Notes: generated by a model from the sequence alone, not told the origin. A stretch of DNA of 64,000 nt from Candidatus Parvarchaeota archaeon (GCA_023378805.1 JAMCSQ010000019.1:1-64000); one strand, 5' to 3'. Shown: positions 43,909-53,384, numbered from the stretch's first letter. Translations and numbers: made by a program.

Positions 43909-45321
43909 TTAACCGCAAACAGATAAAACATTAGTACTGTTGCTCGATATAAACGCTTGAAGACAAGTTGCAACATCAGATGCGCTTATTGTTCTGTTTG
44001 TATAGTATAATCCCAATTCTGCATGAGCATCCGCTACTCCACTGTACCAGTAATTCATCTGCGGAGTACTAGGCGTTGGTGAAGTGTGACCATCCTCCTG
44101 TTCAAGTATTCCTTTTTCTATAGGACTAAACTCTGATGCTGTCATATTTTCAGCAACTGCAAACGCCGGATCTAAAGTACCTGTATTTGCCTTTGCAATT
44201 AAGCTATTTAATGCAACACTGTCAGAAGGTAAATCTCCCGTACCATTATACATCAACAACTCTGCTTCTGGTGAAGCTAAGAACTGTGCAAATATTACTG
44301 AGGCATTGAGCTGAGCAGGTGTAGCGCCGCTTGCTATGGGTGCCGTGACAGCTATACCTTCTGAACCTATTAAAGGCGCAAAGTACGAACCTGTTGATGA
44401 AACCTCTGGAAGAGGAGCTGTGCCTAACTTACTACCCAAAGTCTTAACATAAGCCGTTAAGTCCCAAGGACCATCAAATATGACAGCCGCTTTACCAGAT
44501 TCAAATAGAGATCCTTCTAAGCCTGTAGCTCCAGCCACGCCACTACCAGAGCCTAAAGGTGCATTTAAATGATCAACATAAGTCAAATTGTACCAGAACT
44601 CTAAAGCATTTACCATTGCAGGATTATTAAGTGTAACTGAGCCGGTTGTTTTATTAGCAAATATATATGTGCCAAAGCCCGGCAACCAAGCTGCAAACCT
44701 ATAACCGTAATCTGAACCTAAACCATAAGCTATACCCCAAACACCTGTCTTGTTTATAGCTTCTAACTGTGAAATTAAAGCATTAGTGTTGTTAGCAATT
44801 CCATTAGGGAAAAACTGCTTGTTATAGTACATCAATATTGAATTTTCATTCACTGGCAAACCAAACATTGCATTTCCAGAACTCTCTGCTGCAACTGTAC
44901 CGCTAGTAAATTGATTAAAGTAAGACGAATTTGAAATATAACTCTTAAGATTAACTATGAACCCGCCTGTATAAAGCAAACCTTCATCATTACTTGAGTC
45001 ATAATATACATTAGGAGCCTTGTGAGAAGCTGCATCCGTCTCAAAATTAGGAGTGGATAAACTTACGTTTGTAACTTGAACATGTATGTTAGGATACGCT
45101 TTTTCAAACATAGGCAATAATTCATTATAAAATACCGTAGATTCGCTTGGATCATATGCCTGCCAATAAGTTATAGTTACTGGAGAAGAAGTAGTTTTAG
45201 TAGTTGATGTATTTGTTGGAGTGACCTTTACAGAAGAAGGGTGATAAGTTACAGCTACTACTGCAATTATTATAATAACCACAACAACGGCAATTATTAC
45301 ACCGATAATTGAGCTCTTCAT
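43909..45321 (-). CDS. malE: Membrane-anchored sugar-binding protein (MalE-like)
   Basis: 470 residues. A single N-terminal helix (about 5-25), a Thr/Ser-rich stalk (about 30-47), then a type 1 solute-binding domain: VTITYWQAYDPSES, FEKAYPNIHVQVTNV, MFGLPVNENSILMYYNKQFF, KAAVIFDGPWDLTAYV. No lipobox cysteine, so the hydrophobic helix anchors it, as in archaeal maltose/trehalose systems. Aromatic residues through the domain suit oligosaccharide stacking. It has a strong leaderless promoter and is divergent from the GH31 gene. Confidence 0.9.
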   Translation of the reverse strand: MKSSIIGVIIAVVVVIIIIAVVAVTYHPSSVKVTPTNTSTTKTTSSPVTITYWQAYDPSESTVFYNELLPMFEKAYPNIHVQVTNVSLSTPNFETDAASHKAPNVYYDSSNDEGLLYTGGFIVNLKSYISNSSYFNQFTSGTVAAESSGNAMFGLPVNENSILMYYNKQFFPNGIANNTNALISQLEAINKTGVWGIAYGLGSDYGYRFAAWLPGFGTYIFANKTTGSVTLNNPAMVNALEFWYNLTYVDHLNAPLGSGSGVAGATGLEGSLFESGKAAVIFDGPWDLTAYVKTLGSKLGTAPLPEVSSTGSYFAPLIGSEGIAVTAPIASGATPAQLNASVIFAQFLASPEAELLMYNGTGDLPSDSVALNSLIAKANTGTLDPAFAVAENMTASEFSPIEKGILEQEDGHTSPTPSTPQMNYWYSGVADAHAELGLYYTNRTISASDVATCLQAFISSNSTNVLSVCG

Positions 45322-45342
45322 ACTGATTCAAAAAGGTTTTAG

Positions 45343-45350
45343 TATTTAAA
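45343..45350 (-). promoter_or_regulatory. TATA box of the malE operon
   Basis: TTTAAATA on the minus strand, ending 21 nt before the malE ATG. The 81-base gap is shared with the divergent GH31 gene, so a common regulator could act here, but I see no long palindrome. Confidence 0.5.
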
Positions 45351-45402
45351 GCTTTTTATTAGCACAAAATATTACTTATATTGTAAATATTTATAGTAGT
45401 GC

Positions 45403-47181
45403 ATGGAAATAAAACAATATACAAATAAAAATGTCCATAAAATAAAAATAAACGCCTACGAACCTATTATAAACTTTAATTTCGCAGAAAAAAGACCAAA
45501 GAAATTTAAAACAAATAAAATAAAAATAAACGGGCAGGAAATAAAAATAAAAGAAACTGCTGTTGGATTAGAAATAAGCAAATCGCTTGATATTAATGAA
45601 CACATTCTGGGCTTGGGAGAGAAAGCTTTTGAATTGGATAGAAGAAGAACCAAATTAACAATGTGGAATACTGATTCATATGCGTACAAGCAGTATACTG
45701 ATCCTTTATATGTATCTATTCCATTTTTCATAGATATAACGAAGAATAGCAGGCTTGGCATATTTGTGAATTATGCTGGAAAATTGATTTTTGATATTGG
45801 AATAGAAAAGTATGATGAGCTGAGAATAAAGATACCTAATAGTTCCGTTGAGTTCTTTGCCATAGAAGGTAAGAACATAAAAGAGATCATAAGGAATTTT
45901 GTTAAGCTCACTGGCATGCCATTTAAAATACCTGATTGGGCATTAGGTCATTCAATCTCTAGGTATAGTTATTTCCCACAGGAAAAAGTAATAGAAGTTT
46001 TAAAAGAATACAAAAAATACACGAAGGTTGACACACTCTATTTAGATATAGATTATATGAATAAAAACAGGATATTTGAATGGAACAGAGAATATTTTCC
46101 AAATCCAAAAAAGATGATTAATGAAATACATAAATTAGGAACAAAGATAGTTACAATAATTGATCCTGCTGTAATCGCTGATCAAAATGACAATTTATTT
46201 ATAAGTGGTATAGGAAAGTACTGTGAAACTCAAAACGGTGAAATTTACACTGCAGACGTGTGGGCAGGTAAATCTGTATTTCCAGATTTTTTAAATAAAG
46301 AAACAAGAAAATGGTGGACTGATAATATAAAGAGGTGGATAAACACCTATAAAATTGATGGAATATGGCTAGATATGAATGAGCCTGCAGCATTTACCCA
46401 GACAAAGACTCTTGATAACAATGTATTGCATGCTGGCGGCAAAAAAACTATAAAGCACAGTGAATTGCATAATGCATACTCCTATTTTGAAGCACTTGCA
46501 ACCTATGAAGCTATTAAAGATAAATTTATTCTTTCAAGGGCAGGATATGCAGGAATACAGAAATATGCCGCTATATGGTCTGGTGACTCGGTTTCCTCTT
46601 GGGATGACATGAAAATACAGATACCTTTACTGTTAAGTTTGAGTATTTCCGGAATACCTTATGTTGGCTGTGATATTGGCGGATTCGTAGGCAGAAGTGA
46701 CCATGAACTATTAGCAAGATACTACCAGATGGCAGCTTTCTTCCCAATCTTCAGAAATCACAAAAATAAAGATGGTAACGATCAGGAGATATATAACATA
46801 GAGGAAAAACAAAGAGAAAAAATAAAGAAAGCGATAGATACACGTTACTTGTTTATGGGTTACATAAAGGAACTTGCAGACAATGCCCATAAAAACGGTG
46901 AACCAATTATAAGACCCTTGCTTTATGAATTTGAATCGGATGAAAATGCTTACAACGTAAATGATGAATATATGGTAGGAGAACACATTCTGTACGCACC
47001 AATATTGGAGAAAGATAAAGATAGCAGAGAAGTTTACCTGCCAAATGACAAATGGCTTGAATTTAACAGTAATATCGAATTCCAGGGCCCTTGCTATGTT
47101 AAGTCTACAGGAGACATGCCAATTTTTATAAGGAAAGGTACAACCCTAAAATTAACAGATAAGAGAATTATAAAATATTAG
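45403..47181 (+). CDS. GH31 alpha-glucosidase
   Basis: 592 residues. The N-terminal beta domain (HILGLGEKAFELDRRRTKLTMWNTDSYAY) leads into the barrel: nucleophile Asp in DGIWLDMNEPAAF, acid Asp in IWSGDSVSSWDDM, and IPYVGCDIGGFVG. These are classic MalA/GH31 motifs. It is about 100 residues shorter than Sulfolobus MalA, mainly at the N-terminus and C-terminal beta domains. No signal peptide, so imported maltodextrins are likely cut to glucose in the cytoplasm. Its stop overlaps that of the convergent GH15 gene by 4 nt. Confidence 0.93.
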   Translation: MEIKQYTNKNVHKIKINAYEPIINFNFAEKRPKKFKTNKIKINGQEIKIKETAVGLEISKSLDINEHILGLGEKAFELDRRRTKLTMWNTDSYAYKQYTDPLYVSIPFFIDITKNSRLGIFVNYAGKLIFDIGIEKYDELRIKIPNSSVEFFAIEGKNIKEIIRNFVKLTGMPFKIPDWALGHSISRYSYFPQEKVIEVLKEYKKYTKVDTLYLDIDYMNKNRIFEWNREYFPNPKKMINEIHKLGTKIVTIIDPAVIADQNDNLFISGIGKYCETQNGEIYTADVWAGKSVFPDFLNKETRKWWTDNIKRWINTYKIDGIWLDMNEPAAFTQTKTLDNNVLHAGGKKTIKHSELHNAYSYFEALATYEAIKDKFILSRAGYAGIQKYAAIWSGDSVSSWDDMKIQIPLLLSLSISGIPYVGCDIGGFVGRSDHELLARYYQMAAFFPIFRNHKNKDGNDQEIYNIEEKQREKIKKAIDTRYLFMGYIKELADNAHKNGEPIIRPLLYEFESDENAYNVNDEYMVGEHILYAPILEKDKDSREVYLPNDKWLEFNSNIEFQGPCYVKSTGDMPIFIRKGTTLKLTDKRIIKY

Positions 47182-48944
47182 TTATTACTCAAAATATCAA
47201 TAATTGAATTTATAAATGTGGCATGTACAAACCCTTGAGGAAAATTACCTGTGAATACCTTATCATGCACGTCTATGTCCTCGCCAATTAGATTATTTGG
47301 TCCAACCATGCTTTTCACGTTTTTAAGCAGCTGTAAAGCCTCATTTTTTCTTTTCAGCTGTGAGTAAACCGAAGCAAGCCACATAGAACAAAGAACAAAA
47401 GCATGATTGGATTTACCAATCGAATCAAAATTATACCTATAAACGAAACCTTTAACAAAAAGTGTTTTTTCAACAATCTTAAGAGTTTTAATAAATACAG
47501 AGTCATTGACATCAATAAAGCCATAAATTGGAAATGACAGTACTGTAGAATCTACTTCATTACTTTTTGGAAAAGTAACAAAGTAGCCGTCTTTTATGCA
47601 ATTAGATATAACCCAGTTCTTTATTTCGTTTCTTGTTTCCTTCCATCTATCTAGTCCTCCTATCGCTGAAATTAGTTTTCCGGCAGTTTCTAAGGCTACC
47701 CATATCATGACTTTTGAATGTGCATACTCATGATCTTCAGGCTTTTCCCATATCCCAGAATCGGCAAGCTGCCAATTATCAGATAACCAATCTGCTATGT
47801 ATTCTATCGCTTTTGAATGGTTCTGTATAAATTCTTTATCGTGAGTAGAATCAAAATAACCCGCTACGGCATATAAAAACTCTCCTTCTATATCCAATTG
47901 TATCTGATTGGTAGCTCGATTGCCTATTCTTACAGGCTTCGAATTCATAAAGCCATTCAAGGAGTCAATATACCTCTCACCGTATATTTTTGTACCATCT
48001 ACCTTGTAAAGATTATAAAGTGGTTTGCCAGAATAATCTATCATACTAAATAAAAATTCAAGCGCCCTCCTCCCCTCCATATAAAAACCCAATCTGCAGA
48101 GAGCAGAAGCCATTATTGCTGAATCCCTTACCCAAACATATCTGTAATCCCAGTTTCTATTACCACCGGGATCTTCAGGCAAAGAAGCGGTAGGTGCGGC
48201 TATTATACTGCCGGTTGGTGAATAGGTGAGCCCGAGTATAGTAAAAAGGGATGACCTTAAAAGAGGTTCAAATTCCTCCAGATCTGTACCAGAAAGACTT
48301 AGTTTTATTCTTTCTGCGTATGCTCCCCAGTAATCTATAGTTGAATCTAGCGCTTTTGACAGATTAGATGAAGAGACATTTTTACCCTCTAATTCGTATA
48401 TCTCTGCCGACTGATAATAAGAAAGTATGACCTGTGTTAATCCTTTTTCTATCTCCCATGTAAACTCTCCAGTTTTTTTGGATTTTCCTATTATCTCTAA
48501 AACCAGTCTTCCTTTCCCATTTTTACTATCAAACATCATTTTCCCATCGTTCTCCGAGTAATTGAAATTCATTGAATGAAAACTAAATAAAGGATTGAAG
48601 TTAAGCTGGAGGTTTATCTCTGAGTTTATGTCCCTAACAAATATTGTTTTACCCGGTATCAAAAAATCATTTATGTCTGCACTTCCTTCTGATGTTTTAA
48701 AATTAGTGTGCAAAACGTTTGGTGCAGTGTACTTATGCAAAGATGAAAACTGTAATATTGGACTTATTCTGAAAACCCCTCCATTGCTTTCATCTAACAA
48801 ATAAGCTAAGGACGGATCAGAATCGAACCTTGGAAAGCAAAGCCAAAGTACATTGCCATTTTTGTCTATTAAAGAACTCGTTAATTGATTGCTTATAAAT
48901 CCAACATCCTTGAAGTCTGCAAAAGTTAATGCCATTATTGTCAA
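47178..48944 (-). CDS. Cytoplasmic GH15 glucoamylase/trehalase-like enzyme
   Basis: 588 residues without a signal peptide. N-terminal beta-sandwich (GFISNQLTSSLIDKNGNVLWLCFPRFDSDP), then an (alpha/alpha)6 domain: NRNWDYRYVWVRDSAIM, QLDIEGEFLYAV, SGIWEKPEDHEYAHSKVMIW with the acid Glu, and LIGEDIDVHDKVFTGNFPQGFVHATFI with a base Glu. The layout is the archaeal/bacterial GH15 group that contains glucoamylases and the trehalases of Thermoplasma-type organisms, so maltodextrin or trehalose are both possible substrates. Divergent from the ADH gene. Confidence 0.88.
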   Translation of the reverse strand: MTIMALTFADFKDVGFISNQLTSSLIDKNGNVLWLCFPRFDSDPSLAYLLDESNGGVFRISPILQFSSLHKYTAPNVLHTNFKTSEGSADINDFLIPGKTIFVRDINSEINLQLNFNPLFSFHSMNFNYSENDGKMMFDSKNGKGRLVLEIIGKSKKTGEFTWEIEKGLTQVILSYYQSAEIYELEGKNVSSSNLSKALDSTIDYWGAYAERIKLSLSGTDLEEFEPLLRSSLFTILGLTYSPTGSIIAAPTASLPEDPGGNRNWDYRYVWVRDSAIMASALCRLGFYMEGRRALEFLFSMIDYSGKPLYNLYKVDGTKIYGERYIDSLNGFMNSKPVRIGNRATNQIQLDIEGEFLYAVAGYFDSTHDKEFIQNHSKAIEYIADWLSDNWQLADSGIWEKPEDHEYAHSKVMIWVALETAGKLISAIGGLDRWKETRNEIKNWVISNCIKDGYFVTFPKSNEVDSTVLSFPIYGFIDVNDSVFIKTLKIVEKTLFVKGFVYRYNFDSIGKSNHAFVLCSMWLASVYSQLKRKNEALQLLKNVKSMVGPNNLIGEDIDVHDKVFTGNFPQGFVHATFINSIIDILSNN

Positions 48945-49009
48945 TACAAGTTCCTAAGATATTAAACTTTTGCAAGTATAAATTTATATTTTAGGTATCA
49001 TTATATTAT

Positions 49010-50029
49010 ATGAAAACAAAAGCTGCTTTCCTTAAAAACCCAGAAAAGATTGAAGAAAACCCTCTAAAAATAATTAGATTGGAATTGCCAGAGCTAAAAG
49101 AAAATGAAGTGCTAATAAAAGTAAACGCATGTGGTGTATGTAGAACAGATTTACATGTAGTAGAAGGAGAGCTTGGAAAAGTAAATGATATAGTCCCAGG
49201 ACATGAAGTAGTAGGTACTATTGAAAAGACCGGGAGCGAAGTTAAGAACCAAAAAATCGGTAATAAAGTAGGAGTTGCCTGGCTGTACAGCTCATGCGGA
49301 AGCTGCCAATACTGTCTCAGTGGCAGGGAAAATCTATGTCAAAACAAACAGTTTACTGGCTTTTCTAAAAACGGGGGTTACTCCGAATACATTATAGCTG
49401 ATAATAGGTTTATATTTAATCTGCCTGTCGGATTAAAGGATGAAGAAATTGCTCCATTGCTTTGTTCCGGAGCGATAGGTTACCGTTCTTTCAAATTAGC
49501 AAATGCTTCCCCTGGAAGCAACATCGCACTGTTCGGATTCGGTGGTTCAGCGCACTTAACATTACAACTTGCAAAGAGATTTGGACACAAAGTTATAATA
49601 ATAAGCAGAGATAAAAACCACCTCAAGCTTGCCAGTGAGCTTGGGGCTGATTTCACTTTTTCGCCTAAAAACGGAGATGTATACGAAAATTTAAAGGATA
49701 AAGACATAGAAGCCGCAATAATTTTTGCCCCTTCAGCTATACCCATAATGAATGCCTTAAAAATAATAAAACCGGGTGGGAGGGTAGTTGTTGCCGGAAT
49801 ACACGTAGACGGAGAAATAAAGATTGATTATGACCTGCAGTTGTTCCATGAAAAGACACTGCTTTCCGTTGAATCCTACACAAGAGAAGACATGTTAGAG
49901 TATTTGAGACTTGCCACAAATTTAGGTATAAAACCAGTATATACTGATATAAAGTTGGAAGAGATAAACGCAGCATTGACTGACCTTAAAAACAGCGAAG
50001 TGCTGGGCGTAAAAGTAATAAAATTTTAG
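49010..50029 (+). CDS. Zinc-dependent alcohol dehydrogenase (MDR family)
   Basis: 339 residues. Catalytic zinc ligands in NACGVCRTDLHVVEG (Cys) and PGHEVVGTIE (His-Glu); structural zinc in SSCGSCQYCLSGRENLC (four Cys). The nucleotide-binding core is NIALFGFGGSAHLTLQLAKRFG, with S-R-D later in IIISRDKN, where an Arg after the second strand may favour NADP. It oxidises or reduces alcohols/aldehydes; the substrate is unknown. Its upstream region has a TATA element about 30 nt from the ATG. Confidence 0.93.
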   Translation: MKTKAAFLKNPEKIEENPLKIIRLELPELKENEVLIKVNACGVCRTDLHVVEGELGKVNDIVPGHEVVGTIEKTGSEVKNQKIGNKVGVAWLYSSCGSCQYCLSGRENLCQNKQFTGFSKNGGYSEYIIADNRFIFNLPVGLKDEEIAPLLCSGAIGYRSFKLANASPGSNIALFGFGGSAHLTLQLAKRFGHKVIIISRDKNHLKLASELGADFTFSPKNGDVYENLKDKDIEAAIIFAPSAIPIMNALKIIKPGGRVVVAGIHVDGEIKIDYDLQLFHEKTLLSVESYTREDMLEYLRLATNLGIKPVYTDIKLEEINAALTDLKNSEVLGVKVIKF

Positions 50030-50060
50030 ATATTTAAACTGAAAAGCTTTTAATAAGAAT

Positions 50061-50375
50061 ATGGAATCAAATGGAAAAACCTATAGATTAGATGAGATAC
50101 TTGGAAAACCTATTGTAATATCCTCTGATAAAAAAACCAGAATTTATGGATTGAACGTTAAAGGCAGAGAAGTTGCGATTTCGGCATATTCAGAAAGCGA
50201 ATCAAGTAAGGGATATTTCCATAGAGTAGAGATAGAATATCTACCGGCTTCAATGTATTTAATAAATGGAAGTTGTACATGCGAATCATTTCAATACTAT
50301 GGCATGCCATGTAAACACATGCTTAAAGTAAGAAATGTATACATTAAAAACAGGGATAAAATTAATAAATACTAG
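50061..50375 (+). CDS. SWIM zinc-finger protein
   Basis: 104 residues. The C-terminal half holds a complete SWIM motif, C-T-C then nine residues and C-K-H (SCTCESFQYYGMPCKHMLKVR), a zinc site found in nucleic-acid- and protein-binding partners such as those of Rad51-like recombinases. The N-terminal half is a small beta-rich stretch (TRIYGLNVKGREVAISAYSE). It begins 31 nt after the ADH stop, possibly co-transcribed, and its end overlaps the convergent gene by 14 nt. Confidence 0.85.
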   Translation: MESNGKTYRLDEILGKPIVISSDKKTRIYGLNVKGREVAISAYSESESSKGYFHRVEIEYLPASMYLINGSCTCESFQYYGMPCKHMLKVRNVYIKNRDKINKY

Positions 50376-50853
50376 AGAAAACTTCCTTAGGTATAAGTTC
50401 CTTTATATCTTTATTTTTTATGTCTTCCCTCATCAAATTCTTTACAGCGCTCTCATTCAATTTATCGAGGGAAAACAGTTTGTCTATAAACTCTATGCCT
50501 TTAGAATGCTTGTAACTTAAATCTATGAAATTGACATAAAATGAAAGATACTCCTTGCTAAACACGTCTAAGGTACCCATGATTTTTTCTTTATTCGAAG
50601 AAAAAAGCTTGTCTGACAGGTAGAATATAGTATCTGTATAGTAATACTGACTAAGGGTATTTACTGCCTTTTCATAAAATAATTTTTTATACGGTTCTTT
50701 TAGGGTTCTCCCATAAAGAGTTATATTCTCAGCTAACTTCTCACTGTTAACTCCAACATCCGAAAGCTCTCTTTCTAATGCAGAAATCCTTGAGCTAGAT
50801 ATCCCAGATTTAGAAAGTTCGGTCCTGAACAGATATTTCCTTTTATCTCTCAT
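50362..50853 (-). CDS. Hypothetical helical protein, 163 aa
   Basis: Not recognised. The protein is nearly all helical by composition, rich in Lys, Glu, Ser and Tyr, with no cysteine and no membrane span. It could be made of helical hairpin repeats (LFYEKAVNTLSQYYYTDTIFYLSDKLF and SFYVNFIDLSYKHSKGIEFIDKLF are of similar length and spacing). It ends tail-to-tail with the SWIM-finger gene. Confidence 0.6.
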   Translation of the reverse strand: MRDKRKYLFRTELSKSGISSSRISALERELSDVGVNSEKLAENITLYGRTLKEPYKKLFYEKAVNTLSQYYYTDTIFYLSDKLFSSNKEKIMGTLDVFSKEYLSFYVNFIDLSYKHSKGIEFIDKLFSLDKLNESAVKNLMREDIKNKDIKELIPKEVFSSIY

Positions 50854-50948
50854 TTTTTTATATGAATAGAAGTAATATAAATACTTTTAATATAAAAAAT
50901 ACGCTGATGCAAAAAATTGCAATTAAAAAATAATAATTTAATTATTAT

Positions 50949-51017
50949 TCAATCCGAGCATCCGCAGCCACAATCACAGCCACATCCACACTTTTCTTCC
51001 TTTTTTTCTTCTGCCAT
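50949..51017 (-). CDS. 22-residue Cys-rich, metallothionein-like peptide
   Basis: ATG-started frame of 22 codons: a charged leader (MAEEKKEEK) followed by CGCGCDCGCGCSD, six cysteines alternating with Gly or Asp. GAGG four nt before the ATG is a good ribosome binding site, and the gene follows pyrG by 31 nt on the same strand. The alternating C-x-C pattern is that of metal thiolate ligands. The frame has no earlier start, because a stop lies at 51063-51065. It may chelate copper, zinc or iron, or be a metal donor. Too short for most gene callers. Confidence 0.55.
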   Translation of the reverse strand: MAEEKKEEKCGCGCDCGCGCSD

Positions 51018-51048
51018 ACCTCTTAAAGCAAACTCTTGTCTTATAAAG

Positions 51049-52653
51049 TTAACTATTATTTTTCACGGCATTCAAAAAAGACAAAAATAATGGAGAGGGC
51101 GATTCTATTCTCGATTTTAGTTCAGGATGAGCTTGCGTAGCAATACCAAAACCACTTGGCCATTCTATTATCTCAGCTAATTTGTTGTCTTTAGTCGTTG
51201 CAGTTATCTTTAAACCGTTCTTTTCAAGAATTTTTCTGAATTTGTTGTTAAGCTCGTACCTGTGCCTGTGTCTTTCCGATATGACCTTACTATGATAGGA
51301 AGAAAAGGCTATTGAGCCCTTGTCCTTTATGACTAGATCCCATGCGCCCAATCGCATTGTCCCCCCCTTCTGTTTTACCGATATCTGTGAAGGCAGAATA
51401 TCAATTATATTATATTTTGTATAGGGATCAAACTCTGTTGAATTTGCCCTTTTTAAATCGCATACATCTCTCGCAAATTCCACGGCCATAAGCTGCATTC
51501 CCAAACATAACCCCAAGTAAGGTACGCCTTTCTCTCTTGCATACTTTATTGCAGATATCATACCTTCTATACCCCTCTTTCCAAAACCACCAGGAACTAT
51601 AATACCCTCAATGCCTTTTAATATGCTTTCTGGATTTGACTTTTCAAGCAACTCAGATTCTATCCATTTTACATTGAGATTAACTGATAACTTGCCAGCA
51701 GCATGCATTAAAGCTTCTCTAACGCTTACATAGGAATCCTTAAGTTCTATGTATTTCCCAACTACTGCTATAGTTACTGTTTTGCCGCCGTTGCTTATTA
51801 TTTTATCCACATTGTTTCTCCATTTTTCAAGTTTTTTCAGGTTTATCTTTTTCTTAGGCAAATTAAAAGCTTGTAAAAGAAGTTTATCAAAAGCTTGGTC
51901 TATCAGATACTGTGGCAATTGGTAGGGAGAATCCATATCTGGATCATTTATCACTCTGCTTTCATCCAGACTTGTAAACATTGCAAGCTTCTTTTTGACA
52001 CCTTCGCTCATTTCTCCGTCTGTTCTACATATTAAAAACTGTGGGATTATGCCCATTCCCATTAAGGTCCTAAATGCAGACTGAGTCGGCTTGCTTTTCT
52101 GCTCCCCAACAGTCTTTAATCTCGGCACATAGGTAACATCAACAAATACTACTTGTTCCTTAAGTGAAAGCTGCCTCATGGCTTCTATAAAATAACCGTT
52201 TTCAATATCCCCTACGGTTCCACCGACTTCTATTACAACAAAATCCAAATTGTTTTTAACTGCAAAATCCTTTACTTTTTCCTGTATCTGATTTGTAAGG
52301 TGTGGTATTACCTGAACATCTTCCCCTAAATATTCTCCTTTCCTTTCTTTCTCAATTATTTCTCCAAAAAGCTTTCCTCCTGTGATAGAAGAACTACTAG
52401 TAAGACTGCGATTTAGGAATCGTTCATATGTACCGAAATCCATATCTACCTCTCCCTTATCATCTAACACAAAGACTTCTCCATGCCTGTAAGGGTTCAT
52501 CGTGCCGCAGTCATAGTTTAAGTATCCGTCAAATTTTATTGGGAGAACTTTAAAATCATAAATATCGAGTATTTTCATTATAGAAGATGATACTACTCCC
52601 TTACCTAAACCACTCATTATTGACCCAAGTACTACTATGAACTTTGCTGGCAT
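51049..52653 (-). CDS. pyrG: CTP synthase
   Basis: 534 residues, full length. The N-terminal amidoligase starts KFIVVLGSIMSGLGKGVVSSS (P-loop) and includes YLNYDCGTMNPYRHGEVFVLDDKGEVDMDFGTYERF in pieces; the C-terminal class I glutaminase has the nucleophile in YLGLCLGMQLM and His-Glu in QAHPELKSR. It makes CTP from UTP, glutamine and ATP. It stands near a membrane lipid-kinase-like gene that may use CTP. A TATA element (TATAAAAG) ends 20 nt from the ATG. Confidence 0.97.
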   Translation of the reverse strand: MPAKFIVVLGSIMSGLGKGVVSSSIMKILDIYDFKVLPIKFDGYLNYDCGTMNPYRHGEVFVLDDKGEVDMDFGTYERFLNRSLTSSSSITGGKLFGEIIEKERKGEYLGEDVQVIPHLTNQIQEKVKDFAVKNNLDFVVIEVGGTVGDIENGYFIEAMRQLSLKEQVVFVDVTYVPRLKTVGEQKSKPTQSAFRTLMGMGIIPQFLICRTDGEMSEGVKKKLAMFTSLDESRVINDPDMDSPYQLPQYLIDQAFDKLLLQAFNLPKKKINLKKLEKWRNNVDKIISNGGKTVTIAVVGKYIELKDSYVSVREALMHAAGKLSVNLNVKWIESELLEKSNPESILKGIEGIIVPGGFGKRGIEGMISAIKYAREKGVPYLGLCLGMQLMAVEFARDVCDLKRANSTEFDPYTKYNIIDILPSQISVKQKGGTMRLGAWDLVIKDKGSIAFSSYHSKVISERHRHRYELNNKFRKILEKNGLKITATTKDNKLAEIIEWPSGFGIATQAHPELKSRIESPSPLFLSFLNAVKNNS

Positions 52654-52673
52654 TTAATTTAACTTATTTTGCA

Positions 52674-52681
52674 CTTTTATA
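52674..52681 (-). promoter_or_regulatory. TATA box of pyrG
   Basis: TATAAAAG on the minus strand, 20 nt from the pyrG ATG, consistent with a leaderless start. The Cys-rich peptide gene downstream would be on this transcript. Confidence 0.45.
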
Positions 52682-52718
52682 TTTTTCCTTGTTAATATCC
52701 ATATTAAAAAAAGAAAAA

Positions 52719-53354
52719 TCAAATGAAACCAAGCCAAAGAAGAAGTATGCCTATAAATTCAGAGTAATATAAAAACGCGGGAAAATGAGCGATGTAAAGA
52801 GAACCGGCTATGCTTACTATCACAACCCCGGCTATTATTGAAAGCATTTTCTTGTTAGAAGTTTTTCTGTAGGATATTACTGCTACGGCTATAAGTATTG
52901 CCGCTGCAGGAAATGTCATTATTGATGAAGAGATTACTACAAGAGTAGGAAGCACCCCAAATACGACATAATTTGTAAGCACATTGCCTATGTTTGATAC
53001 TATCAACGAGTATACGACAAACACTGCGGATAAAATGAAAAATATGCTGTAATAATTGAGAATTTTCCTGTTTTTTAGCAATGCTGTAGAACCAAGAGCC
53101 AAAAAACTAACCAAAAATGCAACTGCAGCGAGATAAGATTTTATCAAAAAAGCATTATATATGTTAAAAGAGAAAAGAACTTCAAGTAAAACTCCTATTC
53201 CGAACAGCCAAAGCCCAATTGACCAGTAAAGCTGGCTCTTTCCCTTCTTTTTTAGAAATTTGTAAGTCATTAATGATGCTAACGGTACAGTTAAAAGAAA
53301 TATAAGGATTGTCGAAAACTCGATGAAAAGCTCACTGGAAAATATGCTTGACAT
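52719..53354 (-). CDS. Polytopic membrane protein, about seven helices
   Basis: 211 residues, of which seven stretches of about 20 are hydrophobic, with short loops (KFLKKKGKSQLYW, KNRKILN, YRKTSNKKM). The first loop is basic, so the N-terminus is probably outside. I do not recognise the family; the length and topology recall seven-helix sensors, but there is no Lys in the last helix as in rhodopsins. It follows the lipid-kinase-like gene by 30 nt on the same strand and precedes pyrG. Confidence 0.65.
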   Translation of the reverse strand: MSSIFSSELFIEFSTILIFLLTVPLASLMTYKFLKKKGKSQLYWSIGLWLFGIGVLLEVLFSFNIYNAFLIKSYLAAVAFLVSFLALGSTALLKNRKILNYYSIFFILSAVFVVYSLIVSNIGNVLTNYVVFGVLPTLVVISSSIMTFPAAAILIAVAVISYRKTSNKKMLSIIAGVVIVSIAGSLYIAHFPAFLYYSEFIGILLLWLGFI

Positions 53355-53384
53355 TTATTTTTATAGGTTTTATCCTATTTAAAA

